DNA of 64,000 nt, taken from the NCBI GenBank assembly GCA_030538255.1, contig JAUNUI010000016.1, forward strand, positions 1-64,000, read 5' to 3'. Source of the DNA: Pelistega sp. (GTDB lineage Bacteria > Pseudomonadota > Gammaproteobacteria > Burkholderiales > Burkholderiaceae_B). Positions 49,408 through 61,123 of the stretch are shown piece after piece; positions within the stretch are counted from its first letter, which is position 1; every line of letters starts with the position of its first letter. A program made the translations under genes and the position numbers. The notes beneath the pieces are model-generated. The model had not been told where the DNA came from. It saw nothing but the letters and a program-made list of their open reading frames with translations, and ran no database searches.

Positions 49408-49638
49408 ATGCTGAATAAAATCGATCGCTACTTAAGTCACCTCCCTGTTGACCCTCAACTAAGAGGGGTCAAAAGATTCTTCACTGAATTCCTATTTTTT
49501 GGTCTTAAAGAAATGCGGGCATGGTCTCTTGTGCACGTCAGTAAGTGGAGTGCCTGGGCTTTACTTGTTGTAATGACCTTCACAATTGTTGCCAACTTAA
49601 AGCATATTAAGAAAACAATTCGAGTTTCAAGAGACTAA
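49408..49638 (+). CDS. Small membrane protein between rnfB and nth
   Basis: 76 residues with one clear membrane helix (ALLVVMTFTIVANL, about 51-64) and a basic C-terminal tail. The segment FFTEFLFFGLKEMRAWSL resembles the start of DUF817 membrane proteins, so it may be a shortened relative or a remnant; I am not certain. Same strand as its neighbours, 29 bp after rnfB and 21 bp before nth, so it is probably co-transcribed. No strong ribosome binding site is visible. Confidence 0.5.
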   Translation: MLNKIDRYLSHLPVDPQLRGVKRFFTEFLFFGLKEMRAWSLVHVSKWSAWALLVVMTFTIVANLKHIKKTIRVSRD

Positions 49639-49659
49639 AACTGACCCTCACACACACCA

Positions 49660-50292
49660 ATGAATAAACTCAAACGCCAAGAGATTTTCACTCGCTTTAG
49701 AGACGCGAATCCACACCCGACCACTGAACTTGAGTATGAGAATACTTTTCAATTATTGATTGCCGTGATTCTCTCTGCGCAAGCGACTGACCGCTCCGTA
49801 AATATTGCAACGCGCCCAGTATTTGCGACCTGTAAAACCCCACAAGCTATTCTGGATATGGGTTTAGAAGCCTTCACCGAAGCCATTCAAAGTATTGGCC
49901 TATACAAGACCAAGGCTAAGAATGTCTTAAAGACCTGTGAAATGTTAGTGAGCTTACATCAAGGGCAAGTACCCGCAGATCGTGAGGCATTAGAAGCTCT
50001 ACCAGGCGTGGGCCGTAAAACTGCTAACGTCGTATTAAATACGGCTTTTGGGCAGCCTACCATGGCCGTGGATACGCATATTTTCCGTGTATCCAATCGT
50101 ACTGGCATTGCACCAGGTAAGAATGTCATCGAGGTCGAGAAAAATCTGCTTAAATTTGTACCAAAAGAATTTCTGATTGATGCACACCATTGGTTGATCT
50201 TGCATGGCCGTTATATCTGCCTTGCCCGTAAACCCAAGTGCCCAAGCTGTGGTATTGCTGATTTATGTGACTATAAGCCCAAGACTACTTGA
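49660..50292 (+). CDS. nth: Endonuclease III (DNA glycosylase)
   Basis: 210 residues. The helix-hairpin-helix LPGVGRKTANVVLN contains the catalytic Lys, VDTHIFRVSNR holds the catalytic Asp, and CLARKPKCPSCGIADLC binds the 4Fe-4S cluster. It removes oxidised pyrimidines from DNA. Confidence 0.97.
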   Translation: MNKLKRQEIFTRFRDANPHPTTELEYENTFQLLIAVILSAQATDRSVNIATRPVFATCKTPQAILDMGLEAFTEAIQSIGLYKTKAKNVLKTCEMLVSLHQGQVPADREALEALPGVGRKTANVVLNTAFGQPTMAVDTHIFRVSNRTGIAPGKNVIEVEKNLLKFVPKEFLIDAHHWLILHGRYICLARKPKCPSCGIADLCDYKPKTT

Positions 50293-50296
50293 TAAA

Positions 50297-50322
50297 AAAC
50301 CCACTATCGCTAGTGGGTTTGC
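50297..50322 (+). terminator. Terminator of nth
   Basis: AACCCACTA and TAGTGGGTT form a 9-bp stem with a 4-base loop, flanked by six A and a short T run. It begins about 5 bp after the nth stop and may also act for the converging livF transcript. Confidence 0.75.
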
Positions 50323-50386
50323 ACACACATTTACGCACTTTATACACAAAACAAGGGTAACTTTACGCGCGAAGCAAGGCTACTGC

Positions 50387-51133
50387 CTACTCTTCCATCT
50401 GCTTACCAAAGCCTAAATAACTTTCAATCACCGCAGGGTCATGAATCAGATCTTTCGCCGGGCCTTCAAGCGTCACTGCCCCCATCTCTAGCACATAGGC
50501 GTAGTCTGCTACTTGCAAGGCAGAGCGCGCATTCTGCTCAACCAGAAGAATCGATACCCCAGTCTGACGCAAGCGCATAATAATCTGAAAAACTTCACGT
50601 ACGATTAATGGCGCTAAGCCCAAGCTAGGCTCGTCCAGCATTAAGACCTTAGGTTTAGACATTAAGGCACGGCCAACGGCGAGCATCTGACGCTCACCAC
50701 CCGATAAAGTACCTGCTAATTGTTTCTGGCGTTCTTTAAGACGTGGGAATAAGTCATATACCTCATCCAAGGTGCCCTTCCAGCCACTATCCCCTCGCGC
50801 ATAGCGACGAAAGCCACCTAAGACTAAGTTATCATGCACCGTCATACTTGAGAATAACTCACGTTTTTCAGGTACAAGACACAAACCATCAGCTACACGG
50901 CGCTCCACCTTATCGATCGAAATATCCTCACCTTGATAAATCACTTGCCCTTGTGAGCGGCCAATACTCGCTAAAGAACCCATGATTGAATTCAGCAGTG
51001 TTGACTTACCCGCACCATTGGCCCCAATCACGGTGGCAACTTGACCTTGAGCAAGACGTAAATTCACATTCTCTAAGGCCATCACATTCCCGTATTGGGT
51101 CGATAAGCTCTTCGTTTCTAATAAGATACTCAT
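50387..51133 (-). CDS. livF: Branched-chain amino-acid ABC transporter ATPase LivF
   Basis: 248 residues. Walker A GANGAGKST, signature LSGGERQMLAVGRAL and Walker B VLMLDEPSLGL are present. It is the second ATPase of a LivFGHMK-type importer and overlaps the livMG stop by 4 bases. Confidence 0.95.
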   Translation of the reverse strand: MSILLETKSLSTQYGNVMALENVNLRLAQGQVATVIGANGAGKSTLLNSIMGSLASIGRSQGQVIYQGEDISIDKVERRVADGLCLVPEKRELFSSMTVHDNLVLGGFRRYARGDSGWKGTLDEVYDLFPRLKERQKQLAGTLSGGERQMLAVGRALMSKPKVLMLDEPSLGLAPLIVREVFQIIMRLRQTGVSILLVEQNARSALQVADYAYVLEMGAVTLEGPAKDLIHDPAVIESYLGFGKQMEE

Positions 51134-52953
51134 ACCTTCACCTCTTGTGTGAGCTGCGTTAATTCCTCATCAACCCCACCTAGATAGGCTTCAATCACCA
51201 CAGGGTTCTGTTGAATCTCTTCAGGTGTACCTTCAGCAATATGCGTACCGAAGTCCATCACCACTAAGTGATTGGTTAAGCGCATCACAAAATCCATATC
51301 ATGCTCAACCAAGAGGATGCTCATGCCCTCTTCGCGTAGATCAGATAACACTTGAGCCAAGTCTTGCTTTTCTTTATAGCGTAAACCTGCAGCGGCCTCA
51401 TCTAAAAGCAATAAGGTCGGGTCTAGCGCTAAGGCACGTGCAATTTCAACAATACGCTGCTTGCCAAGCGCAAGATTACCGGCTTTTTCATATAAGAAAT
51501 CACCAAGACCGACACGCTCACATTGGATTTTCGCCTCTTTCAGCAACTGCTTCTCGCTGGCACGCTCAAGATGCAAGAGACTACGAATCACCCCCGTCTT
51601 CGCACGCAAGTGGGCGCCTAGAGCGACGTTCTCTAGTACGGTCATCTCAGGCAATAGCTGTACATGCTGGAACGTACGCCCCACACCTAAGGTTGCAATC
51701 TGACGAGCGGATAGTTTCGTTAAGTCATGCCCCATAAAGTTGACCGTGCCTGAGGTCAAGGGCAACACGCCTGTAATCAAGTTAAAGCTGGTACTCTTAC
51801 CCGCACCATTAGGACCAATCAAGCCCATAATTTGGCCTGATTTCACATTAAAACTAATGTCATTCACCGCTACCAGACCACCAAACTCTTTGCGAATTTT
51901 ATTCACTTCGAGTACGACCTCACCCTTCTGAGGACGGCGACGCCGACTTAAATCTTCAATCTCTCCGCTCAAGTCAAATGGCTCAATCTCTTGTGCTGAT
52001 TTACCGAAAATCTTATTCTTGATACGCATAATAATTGGCAACAAACCATCACGTGCATGATGCAGAATCAGAATCATCAAGACCCCGAAAACAATCATCT
52101 CCACGTTCACTTGCGAACTAATAAACATCGGCGAGTATTGCTGAATTTGGTCACGCAAAAAAACCACGATCGACGAACCTAAAACCGCACCCCAGACACT
52201 GACCGATCCACCAATAATCGCCATAAAGAGGTATTCAATACCATAGTTGAGGCCGAAGGTGCTCGGACTTACTGCTCGCTGTTCATGGGCATATAACCAA
52301 CCTGCTAAACTGGCCAGTAAAGCGGCATAGACGAAGGCCACCATCTTGTAGTGATGGGTATTCACGCCGAATGATTCCGCCATATTGGCGCCACTTTTCA
52401 AGGCACGAATAGCACGACCAGGACGTGAACTTAACAGGTTCATGGTCAAGAGCATGGCAATTAAGACAATCGCCCAAATCAAGAAATAGATATGACGTGC
52501 TTTCAAAAGCGATACGCCGAAAATATCAATCGGCACAATACCTGGTAGCCCGTCGTGACGGCCCAAGAACTCCATATTACCGAAGATATAGTAAAAGCTT
52601 AAACCTAAAGCAATCGTCCCTAGGGGTAAAAAGTGACCCGATAGGCGTAAAGTAATTTGCCCCAAGAGATAAGCCACAATGAAGGCCACCGCCATTCCCG
52701 CTAGCAAACCAAGCCAAGGCGATAGACCTACGCTCGTGCTGAGATAGGCGGTCGCATAAGCCCCAATCCCGACAAATGCCGCCTGGCCGAAGGAGGTCAT
52801 GCCCGCGACACCAGTCAGAATCACCAAACCTAGAACCACTAAAGAAGCAATCCCGATATTGTTCATCTGATTAATCCAGAATTCGGGGGTTTGCGGCAAT
52901 AGAGGTAAAGCAATTAGAATAAGTAAAAAGAGGACAAGTAAAATTCGTTTCAT
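51130..52953 (-). CDS. LivM-LivG fusion (permease plus ATPase)
   Basis: 607 residues joining two usual subunits. Residues about 1-320 form a LivM-type permease with eight or more hydrophobic helices (GLVILTGVAGMTSFGQAAF, SRPGRAIRALKSGANMAE). Residues about 348-590 form a LivG-type ATPase with GLIGPNGAGKSTSFN, LALGKQRIVEIARAL and LLLLDEAAAGL; the normal LSGGQ signature reads LALGKQ. The start is 3 bp after livH. Such fusions are known in Burkholderiales. Confidence 0.92.
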   Translation of the reverse strand: MKRILLVLFLLILIALPLLPQTPEFWINQMNNIGIASLVVLGLVILTGVAGMTSFGQAAFVGIGAYATAYLSTSVGLSPWLGLLAGMAVAFIVAYLLGQITLRLSGHFLPLGTIALGLSFYYIFGNMEFLGRHDGLPGIVPIDIFGVSLLKARHIYFLIWAIVLIAMLLTMNLLSSRPGRAIRALKSGANMAESFGVNTHHYKMVAFVYAALLASLAGWLYAHEQRAVSPSTFGLNYGIEYLFMAIIGGSVSVWGAVLGSSIVVFLRDQIQQYSPMFISSQVNVEMIVFGVLMILILHHARDGLLPIIMRIKNKIFGKSAQEIEPFDLSGEIEDLSRRRRPQKGEVVLEVNKIRKEFGGLVAVNDISFNVKSGQIMGLIGPNGAGKSTSFNLITGVLPLTSGTVNFMGHDLTKLSARQIATLGVGRTFQHVQLLPEMTVLENVALGAHLRAKTGVIRSLLHLERASEKQLLKEAKIQCERVGLGDFLYEKAGNLALGKQRIVEIARALALDPTLLLLDEAAAGLRYKEKQDLAQVLSDLREEGMSILLVEHDMDFVMRLTNHLVVMDFGTHIAEGTPEEIQQNPVVIEAYLGGVDEELTQLTQEVKV

Positions 52954-52956
52954 GGC

Positions 52957-53997
52957 TTACTCCTCCTCATCATGATGCTTAATGGTTAATGAGCGCACCA
53001 ATAAGACAGGAATAATCAAGGTAAACACGATAACCTCTTTGTAATCACTGGCCCAGAATGTACTGAACGCCTCGACAATACCCACGCCAATCGCCGCAAC
53101 AGCTGCAACTGGATAACTCACAAGACCCGCGATAATGGCACCGACAAAGCCCTTAAGACCGATCATAAAACCCGTTTCGTAGTTAATCGTGATAAACGAA
53201 ACCAACATAATCCCGGCTAAGACACCAACAAAAGCCGTGAGCCAGAATGTCATATGACCTGATAATGAGGTACTGATACCGACTAAGCGAGCACCACGGC
53301 GATTGACCGCAGTCGCTCGTAGAGCCTTACCGTAAATCGTATGGCCGAAGAACATCCATAAGGCAAAAATCGTGAAGGCCGTCATACCAATCACAAATAA
53401 GCTCTGATAATTCCAGGTCAAGCCAAAGAACTCTGTCTGTCCATCAAAGAAGGGCTCAGAGACTAACCAACCCTCAGCACCAAACAAGACCAACCCCGTC
53501 CCAACCATGGCGAAGTGCAAGGCAATGGAGACAATCAATAAAATTAATGAAGATGCCTCAGCAATCGGCTCAAAGACTAGGCGATACAGCATAGGCCCTA
53601 ATGGCACAACAATCACTAAACTTAATAAGGCTTTAACCCAAATATTCGGCTCTAAGGCCAAAACCTCAGGAATTAAGAACATGATCGCAAGGGGCAAGGC
53701 GATAAAATAGATAAAGCACCAATGCAAACCGAGACCGTGACGCCCCTTGAAATAAAAGTAGAGCTCTTTAAGGAAGATAATGGCGCCTAAAATCGGTAAC
53801 AAATAAATAGTCTGAGGCAGACGACCATCAGCCATCATGGCAAAGGTTAAGGCACCGAAAGAAACAAATTCACCTTGAGCAATAAAGATAACGCGTGTAA
53901 CCGCAAAAACTAATACTAGCGATACAGCCATTAGGGCATAAATTACACCAGTAACGATGCCATCTTGTAATAATATTTTGGCTATTGACCAATCCAT
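52957..53997 (-). CDS. livH: LivH-type permease
   Basis: 346 residues, mostly hydrophobic, with GVIYALMAVSLVLVFAVTRV near the N-terminus and ALRATAVNRRGARLVGIST, the cytoplasmic coupling region, in the middle. It is longer than E. coli LivH (308) because of an extra loop near residues 75-110. Substrates may be amino acids or related amides. Confidence 0.93.
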   Translation of the reverse strand: MDWSIAKILLQDGIVTGVIYALMAVSLVLVFAVTRVIFIAQGEFVSFGALTFAMMADGRLPQTIYLLPILGAIIFLKELYFYFKGRHGLGLHWCFIYFIALPLAIMFLIPEVLALEPNIWVKALLSLVIVVPLGPMLYRLVFEPIAEASSLILLIVSIALHFAMVGTGLVLFGAEGWLVSEPFFDGQTEFFGLTWNYQSLFVIGMTAFTIFALWMFFGHTIYGKALRATAVNRRGARLVGISTSLSGHMTFWLTAFVGVLAGIMLVSFITINYETGFMIGLKGFVGAIIAGLVSYPVAAVAAIGVGIVEAFSTFWASDYKEVIVFTLIIPVLLVRSLTIKHHDEEE

Positions 53998-54021
53998 TAG
54001 ATTATTCTCTCATACAAACAA

Positions 54022-54056
54022 AAAGCCGTATCCGCCACGGTTAAGCGCCGGATACG
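54022..54056 (-). terminator. Terminator between livK and livH
   Basis: CGTATCCG and CGGATACG form an 8-bp stem; on the minus strand GGCTTTTTG follows. It sits just after the binding-protein gene and would give it higher expression than the permease genes. Confidence 0.7.
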
Positions 54057-54082
54057 ACCACTGACCATTTAATTTTCTGGCA

Positions 54083-55258
54083 TTATTTTAACAGATCAGG
54101 CTGATAAACCCATTTGCCGTCAACTACTTTTACCAATACGCGCGCACGCTCATCTAAACCTGTATGATCTTCAGGTGTCGTATTGAAAATACCATGTACG
54201 CCACCGACATCTTTGTTGTTCTCCAAGGCATCACGCATAGCGGCACGGAAGCGCTCTGAACCAGGCTGACGATCTGAAGCAATGGCGCGTGGAATGGCGG
54301 CATTAATAATCGCTGCAGCATCCCACATATGACCACCAAAGACACTCACCGTACCTTCACCAAACTTACTCTCATACAATTTAGTGTATTCCACACCCAG
54401 GGTTTTCACGGGATTATCGTCTTCAAGTTGTGCTGCCACCATCACAGGACCCGCAGGTAAAATTACCCCTTCACATGCCTTACCACAGATACGTAGAAAG
54501 TCTGCATTGCCCGAACCATGCGTATGGTAAGTTTGGCCCTTATAGCCACGTTGAATTAATTCACGCTGTGGTAAAGCACCTGGCGTACCCGCTGTACCCA
54601 TCAAGACCGCATCGGGTTTGGCGGCAATTAATTTCATAATTTGACCTGTAACACTGGTATCGGTACGGGCGAAGCTTTCAGTAGCAACCAACTTAATATC
54701 GGTATCTTTAAGTACGTTCTCCAACTCTTTCAACCAGCCTTGACCATAAGCATCAGCAAAGCCAATATAGCCTAAAGTCTTCACACCTTGTTTCTGCATC
54801 GCATGCAGCAGCGCTTTCGCCATTAAGGAGTCATTCTGTGGGGTTTTAAAAGCCCACTTCTTAGCACCTTCTTGCGGTGTCACAACAACCGCATTACCAT
54901 TCAGACTAATTAATGGAATTTTCGCTTCAGCAGCAACGTCGACCAAGGCCAAAGAGGCTGCCGTCACCGTACTGCCGACCATCACATCAATATTGTTCTC
55001 GCTGATCAACTTACGCATATTGCGCACCGCTGTTGCTGTATCTGTTGCATCATCAAGCACAACATATTTAACCTGCACGCCATCAACCTCGCTCGGCACT
55101 ACTTCAACAGTATTCTTCTCTGGGATACCCAAAGAAGCCGCTGGACCCGTCGCTGATATTGATACACCAACAGTTACCACTGGCTGATTGGCCCAAGCTG
55201 CGCCTGCTAATGCCAAAATCGGCAAAACACTTAAAGCGCGTAAGCTAAATTTCTTCAT
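54083..55258 (-). CDS. livK: Branched-chain amino-acid-type substrate-binding protein
   Basis: 391 residues from the ATG at 55258, which has GGAGA 6 bases upstream; an upstream ATG at 55279 adds 7 residues. A signal peptide ends at AAWA. The mature part is a periplasmic-binding fold of the LivJ/LivK class (VTVGVSISATGPAASLGIPE, then SVFGGHMWDAAAI). Ligand cannot be assigned from sequence. First gene of the importer operon. Confidence 0.9.
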   Translation of the reverse strand: MKKFSLRALSVLPILALAGAAWANQPVVTVGVSISATGPAASLGIPEKNTVEVVPSEVDGVQVKYVVLDDATDTATAVRNMRKLISENNIDVMVGSTVTAASLALVDVAAEAKIPLISLNGNAVVVTPQEGAKKWAFKTPQNDSLMAKALLHAMQKQGVKTLGYIGFADAYGQGWLKELENVLKDTDIKLVATESFARTDTSVTGQIMKLIAAKPDAVLMGTAGTPGALPQRELIQRGYKGQTYHTHGSGNADFLRICGKACEGVILPAGPVMVAAQLEDDNPVKTLGVEYTKLYESKFGEGTVSVFGGHMWDAAAIINAAIPRAIASDRQPGSERFRAAMRDALENNKDVGGVHGIFNTTPEDHTGLDERARVLVKVVDGKWVYQPDLLK

Positions 55259-55452
55259 AAATAGTCTCCGAGAAGTCAAAAATTCTTGAATTCTTTAATC
55301 ATAGCATTTCATACTAAAGTACGAAACAAAACTATAGATTTCGTACGAAACTTCTACCCCTCTTTTGAGACATACTGAAACACTCTTGACGGGGGCAAAC
55401 ACCCGAAGAGGGCATTTTCCTATACAATGCAATTTTTACTTAACGTTTTCCT

Positions 55453-55863
55453 ATGTCAGATTTGCCACAAGACCCCAAAACCAAAAGTCTCGAGCAATGG
55501 CGTGAAGAACTCACTCCCGAGCAATTTTATATTACACGCCAAGCAGGAACAGAGCGTGCGTTTACGGGCCAATATTGGGATCATCGTGAGCTAGGTTTAT
55601 ACCGTTGTATCTGTTGCCAAAGCCCCCTTTTTCACTCCGACACCAAGTTCGATGCGGGTTGTGGCTGGCCTAGCTACTTCCAAGCGGTAAGCCCTGACAG
55701 CATTAGCGAGCATATAGACCGTAGCCACGGCATGGTTCGCACGGAAATTCGTTGTGCTCACTGTGAGGCGCATCTTGGCCATGTCTTTCCGGATGGTCCA
55801 GCACCAACGGGTTTACGTTACTGCATTAACTCAGCTTCACTTGTTTTTGAACCGCAAGCATGA
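55453..55863 (+). CDS. msrB: Peptide-methionine (R)-S-oxide reductase MsrB
   Basis: 136 residues. Two zinc CxxC pairs (CICCQ and CAHCE), the GCGWPSYFQ motif and catalytic Cys in RYCINSASL are present. It repairs oxidised methionine. It begins the msrB-yciB-bolA-parvulin group, with the yciB start overlapping its stop by 4 bases. Confidence 0.96.
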   Translation: MSDLPQDPKTKSLEQWREELTPEQFYITRQAGTERAFTGQYWDHRELGLYRCICCQSPLFHSDTKFDAGCGWPSYFQAVSPDSISEHIDRSHGMVRTEIRCAHCEAHLGHVFPDGPAPTGLRYCINSASLVFEPQA

Positions 55864-56405
55864 AAAAACTTCTCTTTGATTTTTTCCCCTTAATTCTATT
55901 TTTTGTCGCCCTCAAGTTTGGTGATATTTATTTAGCCACATGGGCTGCCATGGGTGCAGCTGTCGCACAGATACTCTGGCTGAAAACCACAGGTAAGAAA
56001 ATTGAAGTCAGCACCTGGTTAAGCTTAGTCGTCATTGTGTTATTCGGTGGCGCCACCATCTACTTACAGAATGAAGCCTTTATTAAGTGGAAACCAACTG
56101 TCTTGTATTGGATTTTTGCTCTTATCCTATTGGGTGGCAAGTTGCTCTTTAAGAAAAACCTCATCCAAAAATTGATGGGCACCCAACTTGAGATGCCCGA
56201 TACTGCTTGGGACAAGATGAACTATAGCTGGGCAGGCTTTTTTATTGTCGTCGGCGCCTTAAACCTCTTTGTCGCCTTCTCAGGCTATTTCACAACTGAG
56301 CAATGGGGGACTTTTAAGGTCTTCGGTATGACTATCTTATTGATTGTATTTGCGGTTGGCCAATCCTTATGGCTAAGCAAGTACATGAACTTGGAGAACA
56401 AATGA
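55860..56405 (+). CDS. yciB: Inner-membrane septation protein YciB
   Basis: 181 residues, five or so membrane helices; [21 protein letters not shown] is the family N-terminus and [16 protein letters not shown] is conserved. The protein links cell-division and envelope-synthesis proteins in the inner membrane. Confidence 0.93.
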   Translation: MKKLLFDFFPLILFFVALKFGDIYLATWAAMGAAVAQILWLKTTGKKIEVSTWLSLVVIVLFGGATIYLQNEAFIKWKPTVLYWIFALILLGGKLLFKKNLIQKLMGTQLEMPDTAWDKMNYSWAGFFIVVGALNLFVAFSGYFTTEQWGTFKVFGMTILLIVFAVGQSLWLSKYMNLENK

Positions 56406-56665
56406 ATCAACAATTAATTGACCAAATCCATCAACGCTTACAAGCGCTGGAGCCTGCTGAGCTGGAAATTATTGATGACTCACACTTACATGTGGGTCAT
56501 GCCGGTAGCCAAGGTGGGGCGAGTCACTTCACCGTGATTATTAGTTCTAAACAATTCGCCGGCCTCAATAGAGTCGCACAACAACGCTTAGTCTATGGCA
56601 CTGTCGCTGATTTGATGCCCTTTCCCATTCATGCCTTGGCACTGAAGACAAGCATTCCTTCTTAA
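56402..56665 (+). CDS. BolA-family protein
   Basis: 87 residues from the ATG at 56402, overlapping the yciB stop (ATGA); a longer frame from 56369 lies inside yciB. LEIIDDSHLHVGHAG and GGASHFTVIISS with RHRLVY-type QRLVYG are typical. BolA proteins bind monothiol glutaredoxins and iron-sulfur clusters or act as regulators. Confidence 0.93.
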   Translation: MNQQLIDQIHQRLQALEPAELEIIDDSHLHVGHAGSQGGASHFTVIISSKQFAGLNRVAQQRLVYGTVADLMPFPIHALALKTSIPS

Positions 56666-56751
56666 CCAAAAATTACGCTTAAGCAAAACCATAAGACCCT
56701 AACTAGCTTAAGCCCAGAAATCAAAACTCTTTACCTTAAAAGGTTTTAATT

Positions 56752-57531
56752 ATGAAAAAATTATTATTAATCGCTTCTTTGTCAATGGCACTCCCAGCTA
56801 TGGCACAAACTGTCGCCACCGTAAATGGTCAGCCAATCAGTCAAGCCGAACTAGACTTCACGCTTAAAGCCGTTGGCATTCAATCGGCTAATGAAGAACA
56901 ACGCAAGGCTTTATTAGATGAAGTGATTAATCGTGACGTGCTCGCTCAAGAAGCAGTCAAACAAGGTTTAGACAAGCAAGAAATCGTCAAGATGAACATC
57001 GAGTCAACCCGTAAAGAAATTCTTATCGCCTCATTGATTCAAGACTGGGCTGAGAAGAATCCAGTGACCGACACGGATATTAAGAAAGCCTATGATCAAA
57101 GCCTCACTGAATTCAAACAAGCGAAAGAATATAAAGTCAGCCATATCTTAGTGAAAGAAGAAGACAAAGCTAAGCAACTCATCGCCGATATTAAGGCTAA
57201 GAAAATCAGCTTTGAAGAAGCCGCCAAGAAAGACTCTTTAGACCCAGGCTCAGGTCGTGACGGCGGTGATTTAGGCTGGTCAGATCCAAGTGCTTACGTG
57301 CCAGAATTTGCCGACGCTGTCCGCAAAGCCAAGAAAGGTGAAATTACCGAGCCAGTTCAGTCGCAATATGGCTATCACATTATCTTAGTCACCGATGATC
57401 GTAGTGTTGCACCACCGAGCTTCGATAGCTCACAAGCTGAAATTAAGCAACGCTTGTCGCGTGAGAAACTCATGGATTACGTCCAGAAACTACGCAAAGA
57501 CGCGAAAGTGGAAATCACTGAGACAAAATAA
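56752..57531 (+). CDS. Periplasmic parvulin-type peptidyl-prolyl isomerase
   Basis: 259 residues. A signal peptide ends at AMAQ. A SurA/PrsA-like N-terminal domain precedes the parvulin domain (KVSHILVKEEDKAKQLI, GGDLGWSDPSAYVPEF, VQSQYGYHIILV). It would assist folding of exported proteins. Last gene of the msrB group; a terminator follows. Confidence 0.93.
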   Translation: MKKLLLIASLSMALPAMAQTVATVNGQPISQAELDFTLKAVGIQSANEEQRKALLDEVINRDVLAQEAVKQGLDKQEIVKMNIESTRKEILIASLIQDWAEKNPVTDTDIKKAYDQSLTEFKQAKEYKVSHILVKEEDKAKQLIADIKAKKISFEEAAKKDSLDPGSGRDGGDLGWSDPSAYVPEFADAVRKAKKGEITEPVQSQYGYHIILVTDDRSVAPPSFDSSQAEIKQRLSREKLMDYVQKLRKDAKVEITETK

Positions 57532-57665
57532 GCTTTTACTTACGCTGATAGTGGTGGGTCGCGAAAGCTTGAACTTTAAACCTTAATGCTCAGCATTAAC
57601 GCTCATCACATCGCTTACGTTAATGATAACCGCGACAAATAAAATAGATAATCGCGACAAATAAA

Positions 57666-57705
57666 AATAACGGCGCTCTTATTAAAGGAGCGCCGTTATT
57701 ATTTT
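57666..57705. terminator. Bidirectional terminator between the parvulin gene and ligA
   Basis: AATAACGGCGCTC and GAGCGCCGTTATT form a 13-bp perfect stem with a 9-base loop between convergent genes; both sides are AT-rich. Confidence 0.85.
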
Positions 57706-57735
57706 AAGCACATATTAAGCAAACACCGTAATCAC

Positions 57736-59979
<2,244 letters not shown>

Positions 59980-60040
59980 CTAGCGCTTTACACTCAAACT
60001 ATTAAAAGCCACCATTAGGGAGAATGGCTCAACTCTTCGC

Positions 60041-61099
60041 TTAACTAAATAGGCGTGCCGCGCGGTCTGAGCCTGCACGTAAGCCCTTGGCGTCTAAATC
60101 CTGATACACCTCAGCTAATTGCTGATCAATCACAGGAATCACCGCATTATCACGTTGTAATGGCTTGCCTTCATCATCCACCACCTGAGCATTCAGCGCC
60201 TTGGCTAATTCATGCGCATGTTCAACCAAGTGTGTGAATGGTTTCTGAATCTGATAGCTATTAGGCACATCAATCAAGAGTTCAATATGCTCAACACCCG
60301 CCGAGCGCACTTCAGTACTTAAATTACCACCCGGCAAGAGCAAGAATAAAGGCTTACCACTTTCATGTAAGCGCACAATACCCATACCATACTCTTCGTA
60401 GCCTAAGCGCTGAGCAATTTCTAAAATCGCTTTCACAGGTTGCGTACCATCAAGCACTAAATTCACACCGACCTGAGCTTCAGATTCATTACAGAGTTGG
60501 TCTAGTTGCTGCGCCTGCTCTAAGACCTGAGCTTTATCAGCCGACTCGGTTGTGGCATCGAATGCATGCGCAATATTATCCGCATACATAAAGGCCTGGT
60601 CCCATTCTTCACTGCGCATAGGACCATTACGATTGGCTAATTGTACGGCCATCTGCAAAGAGGTATACAGTTCAGCAGCACGAATTCTGGCACGATGAAA
60701 GCCATCTGCCGTCTCGGCAAAATAGCGAATCGGCTTATTTCCCGCATACTTGAATTGCTGAATATGCTGAATTAACTGAGTGCCGTTCACGGGCGTAAAA
60801 AAGTGAATATCAAACACTGTCTCGCACATAGGATCCACCCCCTCTTCCTCGTGCTGCTGCACGACCGAGGCTTTAGGCACACCATCATCACCGACTTCAG
60901 GCTTGTCTTCAAGCACGAAACTAGGATCACTTCGGCCATTCTCAGCGTGGGTATTGCCTAGTAAGGGGTCGAATTCGGTAGTGGGAAATTGTTGATTAAT
61001 ACGCTGCTGAATGCGCTTTTCTTGCCACCAATTAAAGAGCAAGACCGCTACAATAGCCAGCAGACCAATAACAATAATACCTAACTGCAAGTTTGTCAT
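60041..61099 (-). CDS. zipA: ZipA-like FtsZ-binding division protein
   Basis: 352 residues. One N-terminal membrane helix (about 5-24) is followed by basic residues, an acidic linker and a C-terminal ZipA-type domain starting near FDIHFFTPVNGTQL. ZipA anchors FtsZ to the membrane. The sequence is divergent from E. coli ZipA, but the smc-zipA-ligA order is as in other Burkholderiales. Confidence 0.87.
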   Translation of the reverse strand: MTNLQLGIIVIGLLAIVAVLLFNWWQEKRIQQRINQQFPTTEFDPLLGNTHAENGRSDPSFVLEDKPEVGDDGVPKASVVQQHEEEGVDPMCETVFDIHFFTPVNGTQLIQHIQQFKYAGNKPIRYFAETADGFHRARIRAAELYTSLQMAVQLANRNGPMRSEEWDQAFMYADNIAHAFDATTESADKAQVLEQAQQLDQLCNESEAQVGVNLVLDGTQPVKAILEIAQRLGYEEYGMGIVRLHESGKPLFLLLPGGNLSTEVRSAGVEHIELLIDVPNSYQIQKPFTHLVEHAHELAKALNAQVVDDEGKPLQRDNAVIPVIDQQLAEVYQDLDAKGLRAGSDRAARLFS

Positions 61100-61123
61100 A
61101 TTAACTTTATACCCTAAAGATGA

